From Prevotella jejuni (lineage in GTDB: Bacteria; Bacteroidota; Bacteroidia; Bacteroidales; Bacteroidaceae): a DNA stretch of 64,000 nucleotides. The stretch covers positions 59,708 through 123,707 of the forward strand of contig NZ_FZNZ01000006.1 in NCBI RefSeq assembly GCF_900187995.1. Reading direction: 5' to 3'. The translations under genes and the position numbers were made by a program. Position 1 is the stretch's first letter, and each line of letters opens with the position of its first letter. Below the pieces are notes generated by a model that did not search any database, was not told the origin of the DNA, and saw only the letters and a program-made list of their open reading frames with translations. This document shows positions 9,168-17,020 of this stretch, in pieces.

Positions 9168-11744
9168 CTACTTTGCGCGCTGTGATTCTGTATCACGGTT
9201 GTCATGATAGGTACGATGAACCTGTTTGCCACCAAATGACCATGTAGCACGAAGTCCGATATATCGAGAATGATTATCAAATTGGTTCGTATTAGTATAA
9301 TCCTTATAAAATATGGTGTTTCGATTGATATTCTGATGGAAAGGATCGCCAATGGTAAAACTTATTTTTAAACGGTCGTCTAAACAACTATATTTAAGGT
9401 TCATCTGCAGATAAGCATAAGATTTACTTTGAGTTTGTGCAAAGTATTCTCTGAACCAGTGGTGATAGTTAACTTCGGCAATAAGTGTCTTCTGATGGTT
9501 GAGCATGAAAGAGAGCGAACCTTCAGCCCGTTTGCCCCATCCATGTACCTGTAACACGTCCGTCTGATAATCAGAATGGGAATCATAGTAATATACTTCT
9601 CCTCCTATGTTAAGGTTCAACCATGTCAGGACATTGCGGTTATAATTAGCATAGATACCTGTCTTTTCATGGCGCAGGCCGTCATAGGGACCGGTTACCT
9701 GACTTCCGTTTGCGAGGAATGTGGTTCTCCAGCCTGTCTCCCCTTTGCCATGACTGCTGTAGAGAACGGCATAAAGTCCTTTCCCATTGCTGTAGTTTAT
9801 CTCCATGTTGCGAGTATAGGCAGCTGCGAGATAAGGGTTTCCTGTCATGTAATCAGTGGTGGATGTATAGATACGGAAAGGATTGAGGTCGTTGAAATCG
9901 GGTCGTTCTATCCCCCAGTTGGCAGCAAATGCCATATTCTGATTCCCTTTCAATTGCCAGTTCAGGTGCAGCGTGGGATAGAAGCGTCCGTAATGACTGC
10001 GACTGATTTGTCTTTGTGTAAGCTGGTTGCTTTCCGTCCATGTATGTTCGTAGCGTAGTCCAGCTTGTATCTGGATTTTTTCTGTGAGCAGTTTCTTTGC
10101 CGATAAATAGGCAGCGAGGGTTCGTTCCTTATACAAGAATTCATTACTTTCATCTGCATTGTATCTCCACTGTCCGTTGGCAAGGTTCTCCAGCATCAGA
10201 CTTGTTTTATTGCGGATGGCTGAGAAAGATACCCCAGTCTCCATATAGAGATGCTTGAAGGGAAGGGAAAAATCAAGTTTTAAGGCATTTATCTTGTAAT
10301 TTGCCTTGCTTTTATTGCGTAGTGATTCAGTCATTCCGTTTGTTACCGATACGTTTTCGCTTTGTGTGGGAGCATTGCTGTTGAAGAAATTATAGTTCAC
10401 ATTGAGTGTCTTCTCCAATGAGTCGAGCTTGTATTCTGCATACAGTGTCGTACTTATGTTGTTGTTCCAGACAGCAGGGGCATGGGCTGTCGTAAATGTC
10501 GTGTCCCTGTTGATTGAGACAAACGTGTGATCGGGAGAGGTGTGATCGGTATAGAATGATGTCATAACACCCAGTTCCAACCGCCGGGTGGCATGATATT
10601 TCACGATGGCATCTGCATTATACGACGGCCAGGGGGCTATGGTCCGCTTTCTTGTACTGCGCTGATGACCGTCTTTGAAGTCATAGACACAGTAAGACTC
10701 GTTGATTACTTTATCCAAAGACATTCCCAGACCTGTGGACAGCTCAAATTTCCTGCCGGCATAGTTGAGGTTTATATCCTGGAAATACCGCCCACGGTAC
10801 TGCCGCTGCACCTCCTCGCTGATACTCCCACTCCACCCTTTCGACTTGTCACGCTTCATGACGATGTTGATGTATCCCGCATTGGCTTCTGCCTTATATT
10901 TTGCTGGTGGAATAGTTATCACCTCTATACGCTCAATATCTTCTGCCTTCAAGCTGCGGAGTTTTGCCTTTACAGCATCGGCAGTCATTTCAAGGATATG
11001 TCCATCAAGCATGATATGGGTAATGCCCTTACCTACGATGCTGACACTTTCGTCACTGACATTTAGCATTGGTACACGCCCCATCACTTCTATACCATTC
11101 ATCCCCTTGGAGAAAGGGTCATTACTGACGAGATATTGCAGTCGGTCAACATCATTTTTAATAACTCGGCGCATACCTTTTACTGTCACGGACTTCAGTG
11201 TATATGGGTCAGTCTTCATACGGATAGTACCGATATTGCCGACATTAATCAGCTTATAGTAGGTAGCGAATCCAACGAAAGAAACTCGTAGTAAGACCTT
11301 CCGTTGACTACATGGTATGACAAAGTCTCCCCCGTTATTGGTCACTCCGCCATTGATGAAACTGGAATCCGATGGATTCAACAAAGCTACATTGGCAAAC
11401 GGTACAGGCTGGTTGTGCTGATCAACAATGTGTCCAATGACCTTTGTAGGTACTTTCTGTGTACATTCTACGAAGATAAGGCTATCACTGACGGTCATGC
11501 GCATGGGATAGAAACCCAATACTTCCCTTATTGCTTCGGGAATGGTGCGGTTACGTAGTTTTACAGTGACTGTAAAGTCTTCTAATTCATTATAAATGAA
11601 GTTGATTGTGTACCTTTGGCTGGCATTGTCAATATCAGTCAGCACATGTGGTAGGGATGTCTTATTATAGTTTCGGGTAATATGCTGCGCCTGTACACCA
11701 CAGACAATCAGTAGCAGTATACCAAGAAAGAGATGCTTTCTCAT
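9168..11744 (-). CDS. TonB-dependent outer-membrane receptor with STN domain
   Basis: An 858-residue outer-membrane protein: signal peptide (residues 1-20, ending VQAQ), an N-terminal secretin/TonB short domain (about 25-75, signal exchange with the anti-sigma factor), a carboxypeptidase-regulatory-like beta-sandwich (about 84-165), a plug with the GVTNNGGDF and IEVITIPPAKYKAEANAGYINIVM blocks, and a long barrel. It belongs to the 'outer membrane beta-barrel family' type of receptors. Substrate unknown. It follows the anti-sigma gene by 6 bp and is the last gene of the sigma/anti-sigma/receptor operon. The STN domain implies transduction of substrate binding to the sigma factor, as in FecA systems. 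Confidence 0.85.
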   Translation of the reverse strand: MRKHLFLGILLLIVCGVQAQHITRNYNKTSLPHVLTDIDNASQRYTINFIYNELEDFTVTVKLRNRTIPEAIREVLGFYPMRMTVSDSLIFVECTQKVPTKVIGHIVDQHNQPVPFANVALLNPSDSSFINGGVTNNGGDFVIPCSQRKVLLRVSFVGFATYYKLINVGNIGTIRMKTDPYTLKSVTVKGMRRVIKNDVDRLQYLVSNDPFSKGMNGIEVMGRVPMLNVSDESVSIVGKGITHIMLDGHILEMTADAVKAKLRSLKAEDIERIEVITIPPAKYKAEANAGYINIVMKRDKSKGWSGSISEEVQRQYRGRYFQDINLNYAGRKFELSTGLGMSLDKVINESYCVYDFKDGHQRSTRKRTIAPWPSYNADAIVKYHATRRLELGVMTSFYTDHTSPDHTFVSINRDTTFTTAHAPAVWNNNISTTLYAEYKLDSLEKTLNVNYNFFNSNAPTQSENVSVTNGMTESLRNKSKANYKINALKLDFSLPFKHLYMETGVSFSAIRNKTSLMLENLANGQWRYNADESNEFLYKERTLAAYLSAKKLLTEKIQIQAGLRYEHTWTESNQLTQRQISRSHYGRFYPTLHLNWQLKGNQNMAFAANWGIERPDFNDLNPFRIYTSTTDYMTGNPYLAAAYTRNMEINYSNGKGLYAVLYSSHGKGETGWRTTFLANGSQVTGPYDGLRHEKTGIYANYNRNVLTWLNLNIGGEVYYYDSHSDYQTDVLQVHGWGKRAEGSLSFMLNHQKTLIAEVNYHHWFREYFAQTQSKSYAYLQMNLKYSCLDDRLKISFTIGDPFHQNINRNTIFYKDYTNTNQFDNHSRYIGLRATWSFGGKQVHRTYHDNRDTESQRAK

Positions 11745-11750
11745 AGTGTT

Positions 11751-12443
11751 TTATTCTATGGTGATTGTACTGTCAGCCAAAGTTAGCTGTACTTTCTCAA
11801 ACATGTTTAGTGTCTTTACTGCGTGTTCCACACTTTGGTCTCTGTTCCAAAGAAAGCGTAAACGCAGCTGTCCTGCTTCGGGGTTACGACAGACAGTCTT
11901 TGTCCCATAGTAATCTGATATTTCCTGGACAATGTCCTGTAACATAACATTATCAAACTGTTTGGGAGGAAGTATCTCCCCGACTTTCTTTTCTTTCAGC
12001 TTGCTGTATGTGGCAGTTGTGCGTGTAGAGCCTTTTTCCCTTAATGTTTTTGTATGAGCTATGTTGTTTGTGACCGTAACAGCTGAATCCGTTGCCAACT
12101 GTTTTCTACTACCTTTGACAATGCTAACCGCAGCTACGGCAATTCCCGATACAGTGAGAATACCGATGACTACTGCAGCAATCTGTCTGTAATAACGGTG
12201 TACAGGTTTGGAGGTAGATTTCTTTTCCATCAACTTGTGCCATTCCTCTTCTATGATTTCATCTGTCAGTTTATCGGAAGTCCGTCTATACTCGTATGCA
12301 CTGGTAGTGTCTGATATAAGCTGATACGTTTGCCTCAACTCATCATCACGCAACAGTTCATTAAGCTGTTCATCAGTATATTGGTCAGGATGCTCCATCA
12401 TGTCAAGCAACCTTTCCATCTGTCCGTAATTATCTTTCTTCAT
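11751..12443 (-). CDS. Short FecR-like anti-sigma factor with DUF4974-type end
   Basis: A 230-residue single-pass membrane protein. The cytoplasmic N-terminus (1-85) probably holds the ECF sigma factor. One TM helix spans about 87-109. The periplasmic end (about 162-230, from LPPKQFDNVMLQDIVQEI) looks like the STN-related DUF4974 domain that contacts the receptor. The usual FecR domain between TM and DUF4974 is missing: only about 50 Ser/Thr/Lys-rich residues remain, and the protein is some 100 residues shorter than typical FecR partners. The start overlaps the sigma stop by 4 nt (ATGA), indicating translational coupling. Confidence 0.78.
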   Translation of the reverse strand: MKKDNYGQMERLLDMMEHPDQYTDEQLNELLRDDELRQTYQLISDTTSAYEYRRTSDKLTDEIIEEEWHKLMEKKSTSKPVHRYYRQIAAVVIGILTVSGIAVAAVSIVKGSRKQLATDSAVTVTNNIAHTKTLREKGSTRTTATYSKLKEKKVGEILPPKQFDNVMLQDIVQEISDYYGTKTVCRNPEAGQLRLRFLWNRDQSVEHAVKTLNMFEKVQLTLADSTITIE

Positions 12444-12937
12444 TTCTGGTTAGGATTAAATAGTTCTTTCATCTTCTTAATTGCCTGTGCTAAGTGCTTG
12501 TATACGGCAGCTTCACTGATGCCAGTTTGTTCTGCAATGGCTTTATAAGATAGTCTCTGATCAAAGCGTAGACGGAAGACTGTGCGCGTCTGTGATGTCA
12601 GCTTACTATCTGCAAATGCCAATAATGCCATGTATCGATCAGTCTGGTGCTGTACGTGCGATAAGTCAGGTTCTGTTTCTGTTGTTAACAGCTTATTAAT
12701 ACGCTCTCTCATCTGTTTCTGTCTGATGATATCTAAACACTGATTGCGTACACTTACAAGCAGATAGCCACTTGTTCCTTTCTTAGGCAGGTGAGTATTG
12801 TCACGGAATAATCGTGCAAACACCTCACTCACGGCATCTTTTGCCTCATCAGAATCGTGCAGCATTGCTACTGCCAGTCTGAACATTGCACCGTAGTGCA
12901 TTCGGAACAGGTGCTCAATGGTTTCTTCTTTTAACAT
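12440..12937 (-). CDS. ECF RNA polymerase sigma factor
   Basis: A 165-residue group 4 sigma factor. Region 2 covers about residues 10-75 (FRMHYGAMFRLAVAMLHD, then DEAKDAVSEVFARLF) and region 4 about 105-160 with a helix-turn-helix (LSYKAIAEQTGISEAAVYKH). It is the first gene of a three-gene operon with the anti-sigma factor and TonB receptor, the standard Bacteroidetes arrangement for regulating uptake of a specific substrate. No clear promoter is seen upstream; the 12938-13339 region carries 22-bp arrays instead. Confidence 0.9.
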   Translation of the reverse strand: MLKEETIEHLFRMHYGAMFRLAVAMLHDSDEAKDAVSEVFARLFRDNTHLPKKGTSGYLLVSVRNQCLDIIRQKQMRERINKLLTTETEPDLSHVQHQTDRYMALLAFADSKLTSQTRTVFRLRFDQRLSYKAIAEQTGISEAAVYKHLAQAIKKMKELFNPNQK

Positions 12938-13057
12938 AGATATCTATTCGTTTTTATCTGTTCTCATCTTTATAACGAATGAAAGTGGATTTTCCCAACC
13001 CCTTAATACAATAAATTGTCTTTAAAGTTGGAAAAGACCTTATTAATTGCTTGTTTT

Positions 13058-13130
13058 AAGCTCCTAAGCTTTTACTGAAAAGCTCTTAAGTTTTTGCTGA
13101 AAAGCTCCTAAGCTTTTACTAAAAAGCTCC
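13058..13130. repeat. 22-bp tandem array, AAGCT type
   Basis: Units AAGCTCCTAAGCTTTTACTGAA at 13058, 13080 and 13102 and a partial at 13124, exact 22-bp period. Each unit overlaps a dyad AAAAGCT..CCTA..AGCTTTT. Non-coding, upstream of the ECF operon. Confidence 0.9.
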
Positions 13131-13135
13131 AGACA

Positions 13136-13200
13136 ACCCAGCGAATAAGTCCTATCGTACCCAACCGCTGGGTGTAAAATATCTATTTGTTGGGTATAAC
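13136..13200. repeat. Degenerate 22/23-bp array, ACCCA/TGGGT type
   Basis: ACCCA at 13136 and 13159 (23 bp apart) and GGGT at 13170 and 13192 (22 bp apart), including AACCGCTGGGT half-palindromes. It directly continues the AAGCT array and looks like a decayed relative. Confidence 0.5.
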
Positions 13201-13259
13201 AATTCTTTAATTGCTGCTATAGTTCATTGGATTTAAGGGAAGAATAAAAGGTTTAAAAA

Positions 13260-13304
13260 ACAGAGTAACATAGGAACAAGCAATAAGTTCTTATGTTACC
13301 CTGT
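13260..13304 (-). terminator. Intrinsic terminator of the sigma/membrane protein pair
   Basis: 18-nt arms (13260-13277 and 13287-13304, two non-pairing positions). Read on the minus strand the stem is followed by TTTTTTAAACC. It lies 36 bp after the stop at 13340. Confidence 0.75.
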
Positions 13305-13339
13305 ACTTTGTTTATATGTTACTCTGTCTTTATTCTTCT

Positions 13340-13948
13340 TTACTCTGTCTCTTTTTTAAGTTCATCAATCTGTTGGATAATATCGGAATTAATGCGTTGC
13401 ATACGAAGATATAACCATATACTGATGGCTACTCCGACGATTAAGCCTATTCCACCACCAACCAGCATACCATTGGACATGCATGTATGGTCTCCTCCAT
13501 TCGCAGCACCTGACCCATAGTATGTCTCGATAAAGAACCAAGGAGTCCATATAATCATTATGATTGTGCCACATAAGAAGGACTTTTTGCGTAATTTCTT
13601 CATCCTTTGCATTTGTAAGGAAGCCGCTATGAGGTCGCCATTCAGGAACTCCTTCTTATTAACATGGTTGATATAAGCATCGAAACAAACACTGAAAGTC
13701 ATAACGAGTACGGTAAATCCGTAGAACCACCACGACATGTTAAACAGTATCCGAACTTCATTGTAACCGTAATAAATAAATAGTAACACTAAGAATGACA
13801 CCCATGTATACTTCTTCATAAACGACATCTTATTGAGCATTGACTGTCTGATAAGCTTATCGTTGACGAGTGTTTGATTGTCAAGTTTATTCTTGAGGAT
13901 ATCCAATTGCTGACGCATTTCCTCAAACTCTGTATGCTTTGTTTCCAT
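13340..13948 (-). CDS. Four-helix membrane protein, partner of ECF sigma factor
   Basis: A 202-residue protein starting at the ATG at 13948 (METKHTEF). The longer reading to 14050 translates a 9-bp repeat and is not credible. The N-terminus (1-45) is polar and predicted helical (EEMRQQLDILKNKLD), followed by TM helices at about 47-67, 72-92, 124-141 and 161-182 and a short charged tail. I do not recognise a named family. Its position 120 bp after an ECF sigma gene on the same strand, and its cytoplasmic helical N-terminus, make it a candidate unconventional anti-sigma factor; that function is inference. A good terminator follows. Confidence 0.7.
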   Translation of the reverse strand: METKHTEFEEMRQQLDILKNKLDNQTLVNDKLIRQSMLNKMSFMKKYTWVSFLVLLFIYYGYNEVRILFNMSWWFYGFTVLVMTFSVCFDAYINHVNKKEFLNGDLIAASLQMQRMKKLRKKSFLCGTIIMIIWTPWFFIETYYGSGAANGGDHTCMSNGMLVGGGIGLIVGVAISIWLYLRMQRINSDIIQQIDELKKETE

Positions 13949-13989
13949 TGTAGTTTTCTTTTTAATGTGATTGTTAAGCTTTGTAGGGT

Positions 13990-14046
13990 ATTGGGCTAAT
14001 TGGACCAATTGGCCTAATAGGGCTAATAAGACCAATAAGACTAATC
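13990..14046. repeat. 9-bp tandem repeat (GGCCTAATA type)
   Basis: Runs such as GGACCAATT, GGCCTAATA, GGGCTAATA, AGACCAATA follow each other every 9 bp between the sigma gene and its membrane partner. The same kind of block precedes repeat copies B (14859-14911) and C (26675-26730). Confidence 0.75.
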
Positions 14047-14068
14047 CCATTCATTAATGGTTACTCCC

Positions 14069-14563
14069 CTACTCCTTTGTTGTTTCACTCGTTTTCTTCA
14101 GTCTCTCTTTGATTCTGAATAGTCTTACGGAGACATTCTTCGTACTGATACCGACGATTTCGCCAATCTCTTCATAGCTCATATTCTCCAACCAAAGGAG
14201 GATGATGGCTCGATCGAAAGGACCTAACTGGCTGATACGGCGGTTAAGTTGCTGTATCTGTCGGCTGTCATCATCACTATCCGTAAAGGGATTGATGTTC
14301 ATCGTAAGTGGAATCGTTTTCCGTTTCCGTTTCTTTCGGTCACAAGAGATGCAGGTGTTTAGACTGATACGATAGAGCCACGTGCGCACATCGCTTTCTC
14401 CTCGGAAGTTCTGCAGACCCTTCCAAAGGTTTATCAACACCTCTTGAAAGAGGTCGTTCACCTCGTCTTCATCCTTTGAGAACATATAGCACACGGTGTA
14501 GATGGTGCTTTTGTGTTCTCTCACGATTCGTGAGAAGTCTTGTTCATTTTGTAGGTTGTCCAT
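14069..14563 (-). CDS. ECF RNA polymerase sigma factor
   Basis: A 164-residue sigma factor read from the ATG at 14563 (MDNLQNEQDF). Region 2: residues about 10-75 with the core-binding helix (DEDEVNDLFQEVLINLW) and the -10 recognition part (RTWLYRISLNTCIS). Region 4: about 105-160 with helix-turn-helix MSYEEIGEIVGISTKNVSVR. The 30 extra codons up to 14653 are rejected because the predicted transcription start lies inside them. The membrane protein 13340-13948 follows and is its likely regulator. Confidence 0.9.
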   Translation of the reverse strand: MDNLQNEQDFSRIVREHKSTIYTVCYMFSKDEDEVNDLFQEVLINLWKGLQNFRGESDVRTWLYRISLNTCISCDRKKRKRKTIPLTMNINPFTDSDDDSRQIQQLNRRISQLGPFDRAIILLWLENMSYEEIGEIVGISTKNVSVRLFRIKERLKKTSETTKE

Positions 14564-14650
14564 CTGTTGATAGGTTGATTTTTGCTCATTAGACGCACGT
14601 AGTAAATGAAAAACTACACAATTGGGATAAAATTTTTTATTTATCGTGTG

Positions 14651-14682
14651 CAAAAGTATTGTTTTATGAGGATAAATACAAG
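14651..14682 (-). promoter_or_regulatory. Promoter of the second ECF sigma gene
   Basis: Minus strand: CTTG (14682-14679), 20 bp, TACTTTTG (14658-14651). It predicts a start near 14645 and supports the ATG at 14563. Confidence 0.5.
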
Positions 14683-14824
14683 TCTTTGCAGGCTTTATTT
14701 AGGGTTTTTCCGTTAAATGCGTAGATGGTTAATAGAATGAGATTAATCCACATACATGGTATGATTTCCTCCAATAAGATGGTTTTATAAATGGGGATAA
14801 ACTACATAATAAACGTAATTAAGT

Positions 14825-15333
14825 GTGATGTCTATCTGTTTTCTACAAACAACTTATTCCTATTAGCCTAATTAGGCTATTTGGTCCAATTGGGCTAATT
14901 AGGCTAATAACTTATTATTCTGTCATATTTTTTCTTATCATAATTTTGAATACATGCTCTTTTGGCTTCTAAAAGACGCCTAATTGACTTGCAATAGGTG
15001 CCCTTTTGAAGTCTAACTAACGCCCTTTTGAAGTCCAATTAAGCACCTTTTATTTTGCTACTTTATAACTGATTGACTTACTGTTGATTACAAACCTGCT
15101 TTTTATACGTGTTTTTGCCGTTACTTATAGATGTTTTCTTCGAAATTATGTAATGATTTTTCAAACCCTTGTCTGCATATTTTCGAAGTCTAAAAAGAAA
15201 TGATTTTCAATGTCAGAGGATGCTAATAGGACAGATACTTGACAGTCTTAGCCATTTTTTGTATAGTGAGTAACTTCCGTTCTTCCGTTAAAGCAATATG
15301 AAATGCGTCCATACATTTAACGAAAGAAACTGA
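14825..15333. repeat. Interspersed repeat, copy B
   Basis: About 510 bp matching 26640-27150 over its whole length and 4065-4440 over its right part. Order: GTGATGTCTATCTG, 9-bp-period block (14859-14911), 22-bp array (units at 14955, 14977, 14999, 15021, 15043), conserved middle, degenerate TCCGTTAAA/TTTAACGAA inverted repeat. It ends about 20 bp before the retron promoter. No coding content. Confidence 0.85.
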
Positions 15334-15350
15334 TTTAATGCTTTAAAAGT

Positions 15351-15381
15351 TTTGATGTTCCGATATTAATATCTATCTTTG
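15351..15381 (+). promoter_or_regulatory. Retron promoter
   Basis: TTTG (15351-15354), 19-bp spacer, TATCTTTG (15374-15381): both Bacteroidetes promoter elements match. The predicted transcription start (about 15386-15388) falls exactly at the 5' a1 arm of the msr-msd RNA. Confidence 0.85.
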
Positions 15382-15385
15382 CCAC

Positions 15386-15510
15386 AGATAGGAACGTCTG
15401 AAAGAATTAGAAGTAGTTTCCGGCGTATTCGCTGGAGTTTGATACGAAGTATCGTTTTATTGTTAACGAAGGTTCACAATAAAAGTAATTCCCTTACAGC
15501 GTTCCTATTT
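15386..15510 (+). ncRNA. Retron msr-msd RNA
   Basis: About 125 nt between promoter and RT gene with retron architecture. The ends pair: a1 ATAGGAACG (15388-15396) with a2 CGTTCCTAT (15500-15508), extended inward by CTG/CAG past one bulged T. Inside are three stem-loops. The first, TTCCGGCG/CGCTGGAG (15418-15437), has a 4-nt loop and two wobble pairs. The second is GATAC/GTATC (15441-15453). The third, TTTTATTGT/ACAATAAAA (15455-15484), has an inner AAC/GTT and GAAG loop; it is the likely msd hairpin. A short single-stranded part (15485-15497) before a2 would hold the reverse-transcription start. The branching G and exact msDNA ends cannot be fixed from sequence alone. Confidence 0.85.
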
Positions 15511-15532
15511 TTTTGTTTAAAACAAACGCACT

Positions 15533-16858
15533 ATGGCTACCAGAATAATAAACGGAAGGGAATATACAAAGGCTGATTTTGAGAATAAACTGTGCCATTT
15601 AAGCGATGCACAGGAACTTGCAGCGATGCTGAATGAGCTGAAGTTACCTTGGTATTATTCTGACTTTCGTGGTAAACAACTAAGTTTTTTAGCTGATACC
15701 AATAATGTCCAACGACGTTGTAAGACTTTCCGACTTCGCAAGAAGCACGGTGGCTATCGCGAGATTACGGCTCCGAAAGGTGGTCTTCGTGGTATATTAA
15801 ATGCACTTAATATATTACTTCAGACCTATGATGAGCCTACTCCTTGGGCGTATGGATTCGTTTGTGGTCGTTCTGTGGTTGATAATGCACGTCCACATGT
15901 GGGAAAACGTTATATTCTGAACCTTGATTTAAAGGATTTCTTCCCCACTATTACACGCCAGCAGGTGGCTGACTGTCTGACGGCAGAGCCTTTTGGCTTC
16001 TCATCATTGGCTGCAAAACTCATCTCTGGGTTGGCTACTGTGCGCACAAAGAACAATGAAGAAGTTTTAGCACAGGGCTTTGCAACATCGCCAACACTAT
16101 CGAACTTTATTTGTCGGGAGATGGATAAGGAGATAGCGAGCATAGCTACTGCACAAGGCATCACCTTTACCCGCTATGCTGATGACCTCACTTTCAGTGC
16201 TGACACAGACATCCTTCGTCCACAGGGAGAGCTTGTACAACAGGTAAAGGCTATTGTTGAGCGTTATGGTTTCCGACTGAATGAAGAGAAAACCCACTTG
16301 CAACGTCGTGGAAGACGGCAGGAGGTAACGGGCTTGATGGTAACGGAGAAAGTGAATGTAAGCCGCCGTTATGTGCGTGAAATCCGTTCCTTGCTGTATA
16401 TCTGGGAGCGTTACGGTTATGAAGATGCCTGTCAGGCAGCGTGGAAGAGCTACAGGCAGCAGCATGGAAAGACAAAGGGACATCAGCATTGTGTACCTCT
16501 TAATGCTGTTCTAAGGGGTAAACTGAACTACATGAAGATGGTGCGTGGAGCCGATGACCCACTCTATCAGCGTTTTGTTAGTCGTTATACTTCTTTGCAA
16601 CAACGAAGTAAGGGAGATATAAAAGAGGTGGCATATAAGGCTTATATGGGTAAGTATCTTTCTATATCGGCTAAAGATAGAACGACAAGTGCTAATGTTT
16701 TGCCAAATGACAACACATCATCACGTCAGCTCGGAGCTACAAGCAGCAATCCTTATGACCCAAGAAAAAAGAGCAAACGCATTCTTAACTTTATAGTGAT
16801 GGTGATTATATTGGTTGCTATTATACTCATCAAATTGTTTTTAAAATCACTTCTGTAA
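15533..16858 (+). CDS. Retron reverse transcriptase with C-terminal transmembrane helix
   Basis: A 441-residue RT. Retron hallmarks: NARPH (NAxxH) at residues 118-122 and VTG at 265-267. RT motifs: LDLKDFFPTI (131-140), QGFATSPTLSN (181-191), YADD (215-218), GFRLNEEKTHL (246-256). The RT part ends near 350. An additional tail of about 90 residues follows: a Ser/Thr/Asn-rich linker (about 375-410), a basic patch RKKSKR and a hydrophobic helix at about 418-438, then a Lys-containing end. Most retron RTs stop near 310-340 residues, so the tail is a fusion. The RNA gene lies immediately upstream and both neighbours point the other way, leaving no separate effector gene. I infer that the membrane helix is, or anchors, the effector of an anti-phage retron. 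The subtype is not assigned. Confidence 0.92.
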   Translation: MATRIINGREYTKADFENKLCHLSDAQELAAMLNELKLPWYYSDFRGKQLSFLADTNNVQRRCKTFRLRKKHGGYREITAPKGGLRGILNALNILLQTYDEPTPWAYGFVCGRSVVDNARPHVGKRYILNLDLKDFFPTITRQQVADCLTAEPFGFSSLAAKLISGLATVRTKNNEEVLAQGFATSPTLSNFICREMDKEIASIATAQGITFTRYADDLTFSADTDILRPQGELVQQVKAIVERYGFRLNEEKTHLQRRGRRQEVTGLMVTEKVNVSRRYVREIRSLLYIWERYGYEDACQAAWKSYRQQHGKTKGHQHCVPLNAVLRGKLNYMKMVRGADDPLYQRFVSRYTSLQQRSKGDIKEVAYKAYMGKYLSISAKDRTTSANVLPNDNTSSRQLGATSSNPYDPRKKSKRILNFIVMVIILVAIILIKLFLKSLL

Positions 16859-16923
16859 GCAGTAAAAAGTAAGTTAATAAGTAGCGTAATTCTCATCTTT
16901 CGTCATGTAGATGACTGCCTTTT

Positions 16924-17015
16924 GCGAATTATTTTCATGAAAAGAAATATTTATTTTCATGAAGAAAAATATTTATTTACGTGAAAAAAAATAATTATTG
17001 TCATGAAAATAATTC
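16924..17015. repeat. 22-bp array, TCATGA type, locus 1
   Basis: TCATGA (or ACGTGA) at 16935, 16957, 16979 and 17001, exact 22-bp period, each inside TTTTCATGAAAA-like dyads. The whole array is bounded by GCGAATTATTTTCATGA on the left and its reverse complement on the right. Lies between the retron RT and pabC stops (convergent). Confidence 0.92.
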
Positions 17016-17020
17016 GCTGT

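Noticed and set aside
9576..11259. Several plus-strand ORFs of 60-164 codons
   Set aside because: Antisense shadows of the TonB receptor gene.
13058..13130. CRISPR array
   Set aside because: Units are contiguous with no unique spacers, and no cas genes are present. The same holds for the other 22-bp arrays.
14564..14653. 30-codon extension of the second ECF sigma factor
   Set aside because: The predicted transcription start lies within it.
15379..15576. 65-codon ORF upstream of the RT
   Set aside because: It overlaps the msr-msd RNA and the RT start, and its composition is not protein-like.
15533..16858. Group II intron maturase or diversity-generating RT
   Set aside because: No maturase/HNH end, no intron domain V or VI, and no template/variable repeat pair. 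NAxxH, VTG and the upstream a1/a2 RNA fit a retron.
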